Positions 1-8,114 of a DNA stretch of 64,000 nucleotides are shown here, piece after piece. Location of the stretch: positions 1-64,000 of the forward strand of contig DKWV01000026.1 of NCBI GenBank assembly GCA_002491905.1. Reading direction: 5' to 3'. The DNA comes from Lachnospiraceae bacterium UBA7143. GTDB taxonomy: Bacteria; Bacillota; Clostridia; Lachnospirales; Lachnospiraceae. The notes under the pieces were generated by a model that saw only the letters and a list, made by a program, of their open reading frames with translations, made no database searches and was not told the DNA's origin. Positions within the stretch are counted from its first letter, which is position 1; every line of letters begins with the position of its first letter. The position numbers and the translations under genes are program-made.

Positions 1-56
1 CGGCAACGTTTCACGCAATTCTTAAAGAAGTGTACAACATCACTTGGCGTATTTAA
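1..56 (+). CDS. 3' end of an upstream gene (partial, unidentified)
   Basis: The third reading frame from the window edge is open to a TAA at 54-56 and ends ...LKEVYNITWRI, a protein-like amphipathic tail. Frame 1 is also open (to TAA at 121-123) but its residues look less protein-like. The following two genes are phage tail-type, so this may be the end of a tail or fibre gene. It is too short to identify. Confidence 0.3.
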   Translation, partial: ATFHAILKEVYNITWRI

Positions 57-133
57 TATTAATGATTTGCATCAATGGAAATATAGCGAGAAAAGAAATA
101 TATATATAATTTCGCAAAATTAAGGAGGATATT

Positions 134-511
134 ATGTTAAAGCTCATCTTACAAAACAACACAGAAATACAGGTAAAAGAAGGATCAACCATCTTTGATA
201 TCATGATTGACCCCTCTGATTACAGCTATATGTGGGAAGCTCTCACAGAAAGCAACTTAAAACTCGTCAAACTCATATCAGAAAGCGGAGATTTGCTCGA
301 TCAGAAGGAGAACCTTGTCGTTGCCAGCGAAAATTCTTTCCGCGAAAAGGATCTTGTCAGCTGCCACTTCTATTTACGCGAAAAGACAGAAGTCGAGCTG
401 CTGCGGGAACAGATAGCTGCCTTGACAGCAGAACTCAGTGTACATGATGGCGCTATCGCAGATATGGGAGAAGCGATCAGCGACCTTGCCGAGGAAGGAG
501 GAATTGCATAA
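134..511 (+). CDS. Hypothetical coiled-coil protein of a phage tail-type operon
   Basis: 125 residues, with an AAGGAGG ribosome binding site 8 nt before the ATG. The N-terminal two thirds is a compact mixed fold that I do not recognise. Residues from about 85 on (TEVELLREQIAALTAEL...) form a heptad-rich coiled coil of the kind seen in small proteins at the end of Firmicutes phage tail modules. The stop codon overlaps the start of the next gene (TAATG), so the two are translationally coupled. Function is inferred from position only; no catalytic motif is visible. It is one of the few plus-strand genes in the window. Confidence 0.7.
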   Translation: MLKLILQNNTEIQVKEGSTIFDIMIDPSDYSYMWEALTESNLKLVKLISESGDLLDQKENLVVASENSFREKDLVSCHFYLREKTEVELLREQIAALTAELSVHDGAIADMGEAISDLAEEGGIA

Positions 512-624
512 TGGGAAAATTTTATGGAACTAAAATTTTAAACGGCAGCATAGCGTTTGAAGATGTGCCAAAATTATGGAGAAATCCAACGGAAAAATGG
601 ATGACTGAGAATGCAGCGCAGTGA
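511..624 (+). CDS. XkdX-like phage mini protein (37 aa)
   Basis: Too short for usual gene calling. It starts with the ATG inside TAATG and the preceding gene supplies a GAGGAAGGAGG ribosome binding site. The 37 residues begin MGKFYGTKILNGSIAFEDVP and have the pattern of XkdX-type proteins: an aromatic start, a basic loop, then a DVP turn followed by a short helix. XkdX proteins lie near the end of the late tail operon of PBSX-like prophages and many clostridial phages; their function is unknown. A strong terminator follows at once, so this is the last gene of its operon. Confidence 0.6.
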   Translation: MGKFYGTKILNGSIAFEDVPKLWRNPTEKWMTENAAQ

Positions 625-638
625 CAGGATAAAAATAT

Positions 639-675
639 GGGATAGAGAGTCTTCACTCTTCTATCCCTATTTTTT
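639..675 (+). terminator. Intrinsic terminator of the tail-type operon
   Basis: GGGATAGA (639-646) pairs with TCTATCCC (660-667), extended by GAG/CTC after a one-base bulge, around a 6-nt loop. A TATTTTTT tract follows. It ends the plus-strand operon and faces the convergent response regulator gene. Confidence 0.8.
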
Positions 676-708
676 ACAATTTCTTATCTAAACTAAATGC
701 ACCTGCTA

Positions 709-2703
709 TCACCCAAACTTCGCAATATCATAACTGAGCGTGATATCCTTCTCCCCGTAAAGTTTGAAATAATTCTGCACGATACGGTCGGTCACCACGC
801 GCACATTCTCCCGCTCCGTGCCCAAAAGCACCACGAGAAACTGGGAGCTGCTGTATCTTGCACCCACGTCCACGCCTCGCAGGGACTTGCAGATCGCCTG
901 CTCCATGCACTGCATGGCCGTCTCCATACGCTCCAGCTTCACCTCGCTTCCGTTTGATGAAAAGAGGGTGAAGAGCAGAAGCTGCGTCTCTTTCTTGCTG
1001 CGCGCCGACATATGTTTCACAAAATCATACACATGGTTAAACTCATCATAATCCACCTGGAACGCACCCTGATAAGTCTCGCGGTTCTTAATGGCATCCA
1101 TAATCTTATCCAGATCGCTCTGGGACTGTTCGGGTGTCCGCAGAATGCCTGACCTCTGGAAGAACCCGTAATGATCTCCTCTACTCTGTTTTACGAGATA
1201 GAGCGCCTTATCGGCTCTTCTGTACAGCTCCTCAAATTCTCTTCCGTCCGTCCCGGAGATACTGATACCCACCGAAAGTTCCGCGTCCTTAAGTACCTCT
1301 ACCTCCTCCTGTTTCTTTCGGAAAGCCTCCAGAAGTTCTTCCACTTTCTGCGTGACAACTTTTTCGTCTGTGACGCCAGCCATATAATACAGGAACTCAT
1401 CCCCGCCGGTTCTGCAGACAATATCGTTTTCACATATTTCCCGCATTACATCGGCAACCACCTTCAGGGCGTAATCTCCCATCAGATGCCCATGCACGTC
1501 GTTAATTTGCCTGAAATGATCGAGATCGATCAGCATCAGGGTGCCGCCCTCCGCACGCAGACTCAAGGAGATGTCGTACTCTCCCTTTTGTCTGCTCAGA
1601 AGTCCTGTCAGATAATCAATAGGGGATTCCAATACATTCTCGGAGCCCATCGTGATGCCAACAATCTTGCCGCTGTCGAAAATCGGCGTCGCCAGATCCT
1701 CCTCGGGCATCCACATTTTCTCCAAAGCTCCCTCTTTGATCAGATCAACAAATATATCTACCAGCTCAGGATCCCACTGGCTCCCCTTCCCTTTCTCCAG
1801 CTCCTGCATGACCACTTCGTCATTCAGCCGCCTGCGGTAAACGCGGTTGCTTGTCATGGCGTCATAGGAATCCACCAGGCCGATCACCCGCGCCACCAGA
1901 GGAATCGACTCTCCCTTTAACCCCTCCGGATATCCCTTGCCGTCATAGCGCTCATGGTGATATTTCGCGCCCACGTTGACATTGGGAAACATCTTGAAAT
2001 CGTTTAAAATCTCAGTGCCCACAAGGGTATGCCCCTTTATCAGGCGAAATTCCACATCCGTCAGCTTAAAAGGCTTATTGAGCACGGCATCCGGCACACC
2101 GATCTTGCCCACGTCATGCAGCATCGCCACATAATAAATGTTCTGAATCTCCTCTTCTGTCCAGCCCAGACGCTGCGCTAAAAGCTCGGAGTACGCTGCC
2201 ACCCGCATGGAGTGTCCTTTTGTATAGTCATCCTTTGCATCCACCGTATTGGCAACCGTCATGATCGCCTGGATCGTGATGCGCTCCATCTCCTTCGTCT
2301 TTTCATCCAGCCTGCGCTGTAAGTCTTTCCGGTAGCCGTCCAACTCAATCATATTCCTGATACGGCTCAACATGACATTCGGCTCGAAAGGCTTGGAAAT
2401 ATAATCGCATGCGCCCACACGGAAACACTCTATCTCCGTCTCCGCGCTGCGGTCAGCCGTCAGGAAAATCACAGGGATCTTACGCCAGCGCGCATCCTTC
2501 CGCAGTGTCTCCATCACCTCAAATCCGCCAATCTCCGGCATATTGATATCCAGAAGAATCAGATCCGGCGTGTGCCGCTCCAGATACTTATAGGCCTGTT
2601 TCCCAGAATTTACGGCCACCGCCTTGTATTCTCCCTCAAGGAGCTTCTGCGCCGTCGCCAATGTCAGTCTGTCATCATCGACAATCAAGATTATTTTTTT
2701 CAT
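709..2703 (-). CDS. Response regulator with HD-GYP and GGDEF domains
   Basis: 664 residues. An N-terminal CheY-like receiver carries the phosphoacceptor Asp in LILLDINMPE (near residue 52). It is followed by an HD-GYP cyclic-di-GMP phosphodiesterase (HDVGKIGVPD, then HHERYDGKGYP) and a GGDEF domain with an intact RTGGDEF active site. The last 130 residues resemble a second GGDEF fold in which the signature is replaced by ARYSSSQF, so that part is probably inactive. The protein could therefore both make and break c-di-GMP under phosphorylation control. No histidine kinase is adjacent. It has its own promoter downstream of sigE and is likely monocistronic. Domain calls are firm; the direction of net activity is unknown. 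Confidence 0.9.
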   Translation of the reverse strand: MKKIILIVDDDRLTLATAQKLLEGEYKAVAVNSGKQAYKYLERHTPDLILLDINMPEIGGFEVMETLRKDARWRKIPVIFLTADRSAETEIECFRVGACDYISKPFEPNVMLSRIRNMIELDGYRKDLQRRLDEKTKEMERITIQAIMTVANTVDAKDDYTKGHSMRVAAYSELLAQRLGWTEEEIQNIYYVAMLHDVGKIGVPDAVLNKPFKLTDVEFRLIKGHTLVGTEILNDFKMFPNVNVGAKYHHERYDGKGYPEGLKGESIPLVARVIGLVDSYDAMTSNRVYRRRLNDEVVMQELEKGKGSQWDPELVDIFVDLIKEGALEKMWMPEEDLATPIFDSGKIVGITMGSENVLESPIDYLTGLLSRQKGEYDISLSLRAEGGTLMLIDLDHFRQINDVHGHLMGDYALKVVADVMREICENDIVCRTGGDEFLYYMAGVTDEKVVTQKVEELLEAFRKKQEEVEVLKDAELSVGISISGTDGREFEELYRRADKALYLVKQSRGDHYGFFQRSGILRTPEQSQSDLDKIMDAIKNRETYQGAFQVDYDEFNHVYDFVKHMSARSKKETQLLLFTLFSSNGSEVKLERMETAMQCMEQAICKSLRGVDVGARYSSSQFLVVLLGTERENVRVVTDRIVQNYFKLYGEKDITLSYDIAKFG

Positions 2704-2747
2704 TTGTCCCCCATATTAACTATGTAACATAAACGGCTCCTTGTTTC

Positions 2748-2776
2748 ATTATACGCGCACCAGGGACAAAAAGCAA
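2748..2776 (-). promoter_or_regulatory. Sigma-A type promoter of the response regulator gene
   Basis: On the minus strand TTGCTT (2771-2776), a 17-bp spacer and a perfect TATAAT (2748-2753) lie 44 bp before the start codon. A GGGGG ribosome binding site precedes the ATG. Confidence 0.6.
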
Positions 2777-2817
2777 ACAAATCTCCGATCAATTTGACAC
2801 ATTTAGGCATCAATTAT

Positions 2818-2836
2818 CCGGGATTAACTATCCCGG
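2818..2836 (-). terminator. Hairpin at the end of sigE
   Basis: CCGGGAT and ATCCCGG form a perfect 7-bp stem around a 5-nt loop, overlapping the sigE stop codon. Only a weak AT-rich tail follows, so termination may be partial. Confidence 0.4.
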
Positions 2837-3564
2837 CTCATTTCCTTTTTCAGCCGGCGCATAATCTTTTTTTCCAGTCTGGAAATATAGGACTGTGAAA
2901 TCCCGAGCAGCTCCGCCACTTCCTTCTGGGTCAGCTCCTTCCCGTCCGCGTTCCCGATTCCGAACCGCAGGCGGATAATCGTCTGTTCCCGCTCAGACAG
3001 CTTTGCTATCGCCCGGATCAGAAGCTTTCTCTCCACCTCATCCTCCAGATTCTTGTAAATCACATCCTCATCCGTCCCGAGAATATCCGAGAGCAGAAGC
3101 TCATTGCCGTCCCAGTCTACATTCAGTGGCTCGTCGATGGAGACCTCCATCCGGTGCTTGTTATTTCTTCTCAGGTACATTAAAATTTCATTCTCAATGC
3201 AGCGTGAAGCATAGGTCGCCAGCTTGATGTTCTTCCCCGGATTGAAGGTGTTGATGGACTTGATCAGCCCGATAGTTCCGATGGAGATCAGATCCTCCAC
3301 CCCGACGCCCGTGTTGTCAAACTTTTTCGCAATGTACACCACCAGTCTTAAGTTATGCTCTATCAGAATCGATTTGGCCTCGTCCTCATATTCCGTTCCC
3401 AGATCGCCGATGATCTCATTCTCCTTTTCGCTCTCGAGAGGCGGCGGCAGTACCTCTGCCCCTCCTATGTAATGAATGTCTCCCTGTCTGGTCATCAGGA
3501 ATTTCTGGTCCCTGTGCACCATCTTAAACTGAATCTTACCGGGAATTGCCACTTTAAAAACCAT
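2824..3564 (-). CDS. sigE: Sporulation sigma factor SigE (mother cell, early)
   Basis: 246 residues. It directs RNA polymerase in the early mother cell after polar septation. Sigma-70 region 2 is clear (EDLISIGTIGLIKSINTFNP, then LATYASRCIENEILMYLRR) and region 4 ends in a helix-turn-helix (ELTQKEVAELLGISQSYISR). SigE and SigK are similar, but position directly after spoIIGA identifies SigE. About 25 N-terminal residues should be the pro-sequence removed by SpoIIGA. The ATG has an AGGAGGA site that overlaps the end of spoIIGA, so the two genes are coupled. Confidence 0.96.
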   Translation of the reverse strand: MVFKVAIPGKIQFKMVHRDQKFLMTRQGDIHYIGGAEVLPPPLESEKENEIIGDLGTEYEDEAKSILIEHNLRLVVYIAKKFDNTGVGVEDLISIGTIGLIKSINTFNPGKNIKLATYASRCIENEILMYLRRNNKHRMEVSIDEPLNVDWDGNELLLSDILGTDEDVIYKNLEDEVERKLLIRAIAKLSEREQTIIRLRFGIGNADGKELTQKEVAELLGISQSYISRLEKKIMRRLKKEMSRDS

Positions 3565-3575
3565 CTTTTTTCCTC

Positions 3576-4388
3576 CTAGTTTTCTAATAGCCCGGGGTGT
3601 AATATCATCTGGTACTCGCTATCCTCAGGTATTCCCGTATCACAAACCGCAACTATGACATGTTCTCTTTTGAGCGCACCCGCCGTCTCCTCTATCACAA
3701 TTTCAGGCAGTTCATAGGCCGGGAGAATCCCCCTCTCCATTCCCACGCTCTGATAAGGCACGGCATGGTACTTTTCCCGTGACAGGCAGGATGCCATGCA
3801 GTGGGCAATCCTTTCGCTGATTACGCTCACCGGCATACCGCTGACAGGATCTGACAGGTGATTGCCCGTATCCACCAGCGCCTTTACACGGATTTCCTGT
3901 CCGAGGGACGGCACATATATCCGCACTGTCCTCAGATGATCTTCTCTCCGCCTCATAAGCCCCCATAAAACAACCCTGAGAACAAGATAAGACAACGCGC
4001 CCGCCGACAGGGTTAAGAAAAGCCCTCCACTCCCCCTCACAACGGTTCTTAAGCGGTTGAGAATCCATATCATGACGCCGCCTAAAAAAAATCCGGCGGC
4101 TGCCATAAACAGGGACGCCCTGAAAAGACTGCGCATGCCGTGTATTTTATAAGTGAGGCACATCATACACATACTGACAGGTACTGAACCGAGCAACAGT
4201 CTTCCTCCCACCGTGAAAACCGGCAGCATCAGACTTAAACAGCTCAACCCTGCACCCACTGCCGCTCCCAGCCAGATCCTCCGGCGCGTGGCAGTACGCC
4301 GCATAATTTGTCCGGCCAGGGACAGCAGATACAGATTCGTCGTCATCTGCAGGATGAAAACACTGTCAATATATAATTTGTAATACAC
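3576..4388 (-). CDS. spoIIGA: Sigma-E processing protease SpoIIGA
   Basis: About 270 residues. It is the membrane aspartic protease that cleaves pro-SigE in the mother cell. The N-terminal half holds several membrane helices (VFILQMTTNLYLLSLA and later segments). The C-terminal half is the protease domain, with the catalytic DTG in VKALVDTGNHLSDPVSG. I place the start at a GTG (4386-4388) because GGAGGTG lies just upstream and the product then begins like other SpoIIGA proteins (YIDSVF). An upstream ATG at 4445 would add 19 residues without a good ribosome site. The stop overlaps the sigE ribosome binding region. Confidence 0.93.
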   Translation of the reverse strand: MYYKLYIDSVFILQMTTNLYLLSLAGQIMRRTATRRRIWLGAAVGAGLSCLSLMLPVFTVGGRLLLGSVPVSMCMMCLTYKIHGMRSLFRASLFMAAAGFFLGGVMIWILNRLRTVVRGSGGLFLTLSAGALSYLVLRVVLWGLMRRREDHLRTVRIYVPSLGQEIRVKALVDTGNHLSDPVSGMPVSVISERIAHCMASCLSREKYHAVPYQSVGMERGILPAYELPEIVIEETAGALKREHVIVAVCDTGIPEDSEYQMILHPGLLEN

Positions 4389-4412
4389 ATTACACCTCCG
4401 TATTTCCTTTTC

Positions 4413-4445
4413 ATTATAGGAAATACAGTCCGCATATTCTGTCAT
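4413..4445 (-). promoter_or_regulatory. Putative spoIIG-type promoter with a long spacer
   Basis: Minus strand: ATGACA (4440-4445), 21-bp spacer, TATAAT (4413-4418), ending 24 bp before the GTG of spoIIGA. In Bacillus subtilis the spoIIG promoter also has near-consensus hexamers set too far apart and depends on Spo0A. I see no convincing Spo0A box. Confidence 0.5.
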
Positions 4446-4490
4446 AATCAGGGAGCATTTCCCCTATTTTTCCAGACAGATAACTACAAG

Positions 4491-4527
4491 GAAAAACAAA
4501 ATACCACAGGATATTCTCCTGTGGTAT
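4491..4527 (-). terminator. Intrinsic terminator after ftsZ
   Basis: Perfect 11-bp stem, ATACCACAGGA (4501-4511) with its complement (4517-4527), 5-nt loop. On the minus strand it is followed by TTTGTTTTT. It separates the division cluster from spoIIGA-sigE. Confidence 0.92.
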
Positions 4528-4555
4528 GTAAGGTCGTCCTCTGTCACTATTTGTT

Positions 4556-5770
4556 TTATTTTCTCAGGAAACTGGGAATATCAAGGGATTTCTCCTCCAC
4601 GGAGCTCTTGATATCGTTGGTCTTCTGGATGCCGATCGGCTTAAGCCCTGCCTGCGTCCTGGCCTGTCCGCCCTGTGCCGCTGCCGGCTGCTTTAAGCCT
4701 ATGTTCGCCGCCGTGAAAGCGCCAAGGCCCGCGCCTGTTCCCACCGCGCTCTTTCCCTGCAGGGAAGTGGGTGTTATGTATCCGCTCTTGAAGCCGAGAC
4801 CCGCGCCCTGTCTGGCCGCCTTCTCCTCGATGCCCGTGGCAATAATGGTGACGTTACAGGTATCTGTCATGCTGGAATCATACATCGCGCCGAAGATAAT
4901 ATTCACCTCATCCCCCGTGAGATTTCTCACATAGTCGGACGCATCGGAGGCATCCGCCAGGGATATATCGCCGGACACGTTGATAATCACATGGGTCGCC
5001 CCGGTAATGGTCGTCTCAAGCAGCGGGCTCTCTACCGCCATCTTAGCGGCCTCCGCTGCCTTGTCATCGCCTTTGCCAGTGCCGATGCCGATATGGGCGA
5101 TACCCTTGTCCTTCATAACGGTCTGCACATCCGCGAAATCCAGATTGATGATCGCGGGCATATTGATCAGGTCGGTAATGCCCTGCACCGCCTGCTGCAG
5201 CACCTCATCCGCTTTCTTAAGAGCCTCCGGCATGGTGGTACGCCTGTCCACGATCTCAAGAAGCTTGTCGTTTGGAATCACAATCAACGTATCTACATTG
5301 TCCTTAATCTTTTCAATCCCGGCCAGCGCATTGGTCATACGCGCCTTCGCCTCAAAGCGAAAAGGCTTCGTCACCACGCCGACTGTCAGAATACCCATAT
5401 CTTTCGCAAGCTTGGCCACCACAGGAGCCGCTCCCGTCCCGGTGCCGCCGCCCATGCCGCAGGTGACAAACACCATGTCCGCTCCTTTTAACGCCTGCGC
5501 CACTTCCTCTGAGCTCTCTTCCGCCGCCTTCTCGCCGATCTCCGGCTTCGCGCCTGCGCCGAGTCCTTTGGTCAACTTTTCTCCGATCTGTAACAGTCTG
5601 GTCGCCCTGCACAACTGCAGCGCCTGTTTATCCGTATTGATACCGATAAACTCTACCCCGTCTATCTCTTCATCTATCATTCTATTTACAGCGTTGTTGC
5701 CCGCACCGCCGACACCGACAACGATAATCTTCGCCGCGGACTCCGCTTCATTCGACTTAATCTCCAGCAA
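4556..5770 (-). CDS. ftsZ: Cell division GTPase FtsZ
   Basis: About 404 residues. It polymerises at midcell into the Z-ring that recruits the divisome. GTP-binding and tubulin-like motifs are complete: VGVGGAGNNAVNRM, GGGTGTGAAPVVA and the T7 loop NLDFADV. A flexible linker ends in the conserved C-terminal peptide DIPSFLRK, which binds FtsA/SepF-type partners. I choose the TTG at 5768-5770 because AAGGAGG lies 7 nt upstream and the product then starts MLEIKSNEAESAA, as in relatives; a GTG at 5809 lacks a ribosome site. It is the last gene of the dcw run, 134 bp after ftsQ. Confidence 0.97.
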   Translation of the reverse strand: MLEIKSNEAESAAKIIVVGVGGAGNNAVNRMIDEEIDGVEFIGINTDKQALQLCRATRLLQIGEKLTKGLGAGAKPEIGEKAAEESSEEVAQALKGADMVFVTCGMGGGTGTGAAPVVAKLAKDMGILTVGVVTKPFRFEAKARMTNALAGIEKIKDNVDTLIVIPNDKLLEIVDRRTTMPEALKKADEVLQQAVQGITDLINMPAIINLDFADVQTVMKDKGIAHIGIGTGKGDDKAAEAAKMAVESPLLETTITGATHVIINVSGDISLADASDASDYVRNLTGDEVNIIFGAMYDSSMTDTCNVTIIATGIEEKAARQGAGLGFKSGYITPTSLQGKSAVGTGAGLGAFTAANIGLKQPAAAQGGQARTQAGLKPIGIQKTNDIKSSVEEKSLDIPSFLRK

Positions 5771-5904
5771 GGTGATTCCTCCTTCTACTTCCACATACTC
5801 CGAACGCACTCATATACTTTATCATATAATTATTTTCCCAACTTCGCAAGCCATTTTTTTCTTTTTATCTTATTTTGCACCGATTTTTCCAAATCATTTT
5901 CCCG

Positions 5905-6768
5905 TCAATCCTGCTCAAAGCTGTATGTTCTGGTATCTTCACTGTATTCCCGCATATCTAAAGTACCACTTTTTCCCAGCAGATCCGGCAGAATATACTG
6001 CAGTTTCATAATCTTTTCGTCGATATCCCTGTTTTCGCCCAGAGCTATTTTTGCCTCGCCGAAATACAGCGTCACATCGTAGGCGCTGTCAAAATAGATC
6101 CGATCCGCCGTCAGGGAATACTTTGACAGCTGCTGCGTGATGTTCAGGATCTCATCGAACAGCTCCGGCTTGTCCACCGGCAGGGGTTCATGCAGAATCA
6201 CATGGTCGAAGGAAAGACCTGTCACCTGCGGAATCCCGGCTGTCTCCTCCTGAGAGGTTTCCACCACAATGCCGTCCTTGTCAAAATAGACGTAACGCCC
6301 CAGATATTTGACATAACCCGCAAGCGCTTTCTCGTAAACGGTAATGCGGATCGTGTCCTTTGCCTCAATCGACACATCCATTGTCTCGATGAAAGGAACG
6401 CCCTCGATTCCCTTATCCCGGTATTTTAAGGAGAGGAAAAGGGAATTATCCCCAAATCTCCCCCCCATAACCATATCCATAATCTCCTCGTTGGTGTAGT
6501 GGACGCTGCCGTCCACATGGACCGTTGTCACCTTATAATTATTGATGATGTAAAAATACCCGCCAGCCAGAATCAGAAAAAGGGAAAGAAAAACCGCAAG
6601 CAGAATCCCCACGCGCCTGCTCTTTCCAAAACGCAGCTTTTCCGGCTTCTCCTCCTGTTTTTTTACCCTGCGCTTCTTCTTTTTTACCGGCTCCACATCC
6701 CCGTTCTTAATCAGCCGCAGATTCGGATTCGTCTTTTTCTTCTTTTTCACGGTTTTCTTATCGCTCAT
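5905..6768 (-). CDS. ftsQ: Divisome protein FtsQ/DivIB
   Basis: About 287 residues. A very basic cytoplasmic N-terminus (KKKKKTNPNLRL...KKKKRRVKK) is followed by one membrane helix (VGILLAVFLSLFLILAGGYF). An extracellular POTRA/FtsQ domain (TVHVDGSVHYTNEEIMDMV) comes next. It links peptidoglycan synthesis enzymes to FtsL and DivIC at the septum. The ATG at 6768 is preferred over a TTG two codons upstream because a GATGAGG site is correctly spaced. It follows murA by 25 bp, within the dcw run. Confidence 0.9.
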   Translation of the reverse strand: MSDKKTVKKKKKTNPNLRLIKNGDVEPVKKKKRRVKKQEEKPEKLRFGKSRRVGILLAVFLSLFLILAGGYFYIINNYKVTTVHVDGSVHYTNEEIMDMVMGGRFGDNSLFLSLKYRDKGIEGVPFIETMDVSIEAKDTIRITVYEKALAGYVKYLGRYVYFDKDGIVVETSQEETAGIPQVTGLSFDHVILHEPLPVDKPELFDEILNITQQLSKYSLTADRIYFDSAYDVTLYFGEAKIALGENRDIDEKIMKLQYILPDLLGKSGTLDMREYSEDTRTYSFEQD

Positions 6769-6793
6769 CTGCAAACCTCATCTTCCCGCGTTG

Positions 6794-8044
6794 TTATGCC
6801 AGCTCTATATCCGCCCCCAGATCCCGCAGGCTCCGGGTAATGTCCTCATAACCCCGGTCAATAAAGTGGCGGTTTGTCACAATGCCCGTGCCCTCCGCCG
6901 CCAGAGCCGCCACCACAAGCGCCGCCCCGCCCCGAAGCTCCTTCGCCTCCACAATGGTATTGTGAAGCGGCCTGCCGCCATGAATACGGGCGTGGTTTCC
7001 CTCCACCCGGATGTCTGCCCCCATCTTCACAAGCTCGGGCACGATCCGGAACCGATTCTCAAAAACCGTCTCCTCAATCCGCCCATCCTTTCCCGAAAAG
7101 GCCATCGCCGCCATGAAAAGCGACTGTAGGTCCGTGGGAAATCCGGGATAAACCGCTGTCACCAGATCCTCCCCAAGCCCCTTACATGCCCGGCCCTCCA
7201 CATACAGCCCCTCCGACGACGGCAATAGACATACACCCATTTTCCCGGCACAGGCAAGCACGCTCTCCATCTGCCCGCAGGGCGCATCCTCCAGAAAGAC
7301 CCGGCCGCCCGCGCACATACAGGCCGCCAGATAAGTGCCCGCCACAATCCGGTCCGCAGGTACACGAAAACGCACTGGATGAAGCTTTTTCACACCCTCG
7401 ATCACCAGACGGTCCGTCCCCGCGCCGCTTATCCTGCCGCCGGCGCTTATCAGGAACTCGCAAAGCGCCTGTATCTCCGGCTCTCTGGCCGCCGGGTGGA
7501 TCACCGTCTCACCCTCCGCCAGAACCGCCGCCAGAATCAGATTCTCCGTCACGCCCACGCTGACGAAAGGCAGTTCATGTACCGCACCGTGGAGCCGTCC
7601 CGCCTTTGCACAGAATTCCTCCGGCCCCTCCGTGATCTCCACGCCCATACGCCGCAGCGTAAATAAATGCTGGTCAATGGGCCTCTTTCCGATCACACAG
7701 CCTCCCGGGTACTCCATCGTGACCTCGCCCATCCGGGCAAGCAGCGCCCCCAGAAGCATGATCGAGGACCGCATGACCCCCACCGAATCGGCCGGCATAT
7801 CGCACTCGGCCACCCCTTTTGTGTCGATGCGGATCACATCCGCCTCTCTGCTTACCAGACAGCCGAGGCTTTCCAACAGCCGCAGCATATGGTATACGTC
7901 CGAAATGTCCGGGCAGTTCACAATCTCACAGGTACCGTCTATCAAAAGTGTCGCTGCCAGAATCGGCAGCGAGGCATTCTTCGACCCTTGTATCTTCGTC
8001 TGTCCCGAAAGACAGTTTCCACCATAGATACGAACAGCGTCCAT
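6794..8044 (-). CDS. murA: UDP-GlcNAc 1-carboxyvinyltransferase MurA
   Basis: 416 residues, full length. It transfers enolpyruvate from PEP to UDP-GlcNAc, the first committed step of peptidoglycan precursor synthesis. The fosfomycin-sensitive catalytic Cys is present in YPGGCVIGKRPIDQH; the substrate-binding start QGSKNASLPILAATLL and the C-terminal RGGAALVVAALAAEG are typical. It sits between ftsW and ftsQ, a position seen in Lachnospiraceae-type dcw clusters. No murG, murB or murC is in this run, so those steps are encoded elsewhere. Confidence 0.95.
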   Translation of the reverse strand: MDAVRIYGGNCLSGQTKIQGSKNASLPILAATLLIDGTCEIVNCPDISDVYHMLRLLESLGCLVSREADVIRIDTKGVAECDMPADSVGVMRSSIMLLGALLARMGEVTMEYPGGCVIGKRPIDQHLFTLRRMGVEITEGPEEFCAKAGRLHGAVHELPFVSVGVTENLILAAVLAEGETVIHPAAREPEIQALCEFLISAGGRISGAGTDRLVIEGVKKLHPVRFRVPADRIVAGTYLAACMCAGGRVFLEDAPCGQMESVLACAGKMGVCLLPSSEGLYVEGRACKGLGEDLVTAVYPGFPTDLQSLFMAAMAFSGKDGRIEETVFENRFRIVPELVKMGADIRVEGNHARIHGGRPLHNTIVEAKELRGGAALVVAALAAEGTGIVTNRHFIDRGYEDITRSLRDLGADIELA

Positions 8045-8114
8045 AAATTTACCCCTGTTTCTATTTATGACCTATTCTATCTATATGGATTTCCGATCAA
8101 AAATTATCTTGTCC

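Noticed and set aside
4980..6011. 343-codon plus-strand frame
   Set aside because: Antisense shadow of ftsZ with Ser/Pro/Ala-rich, non-globular composition.
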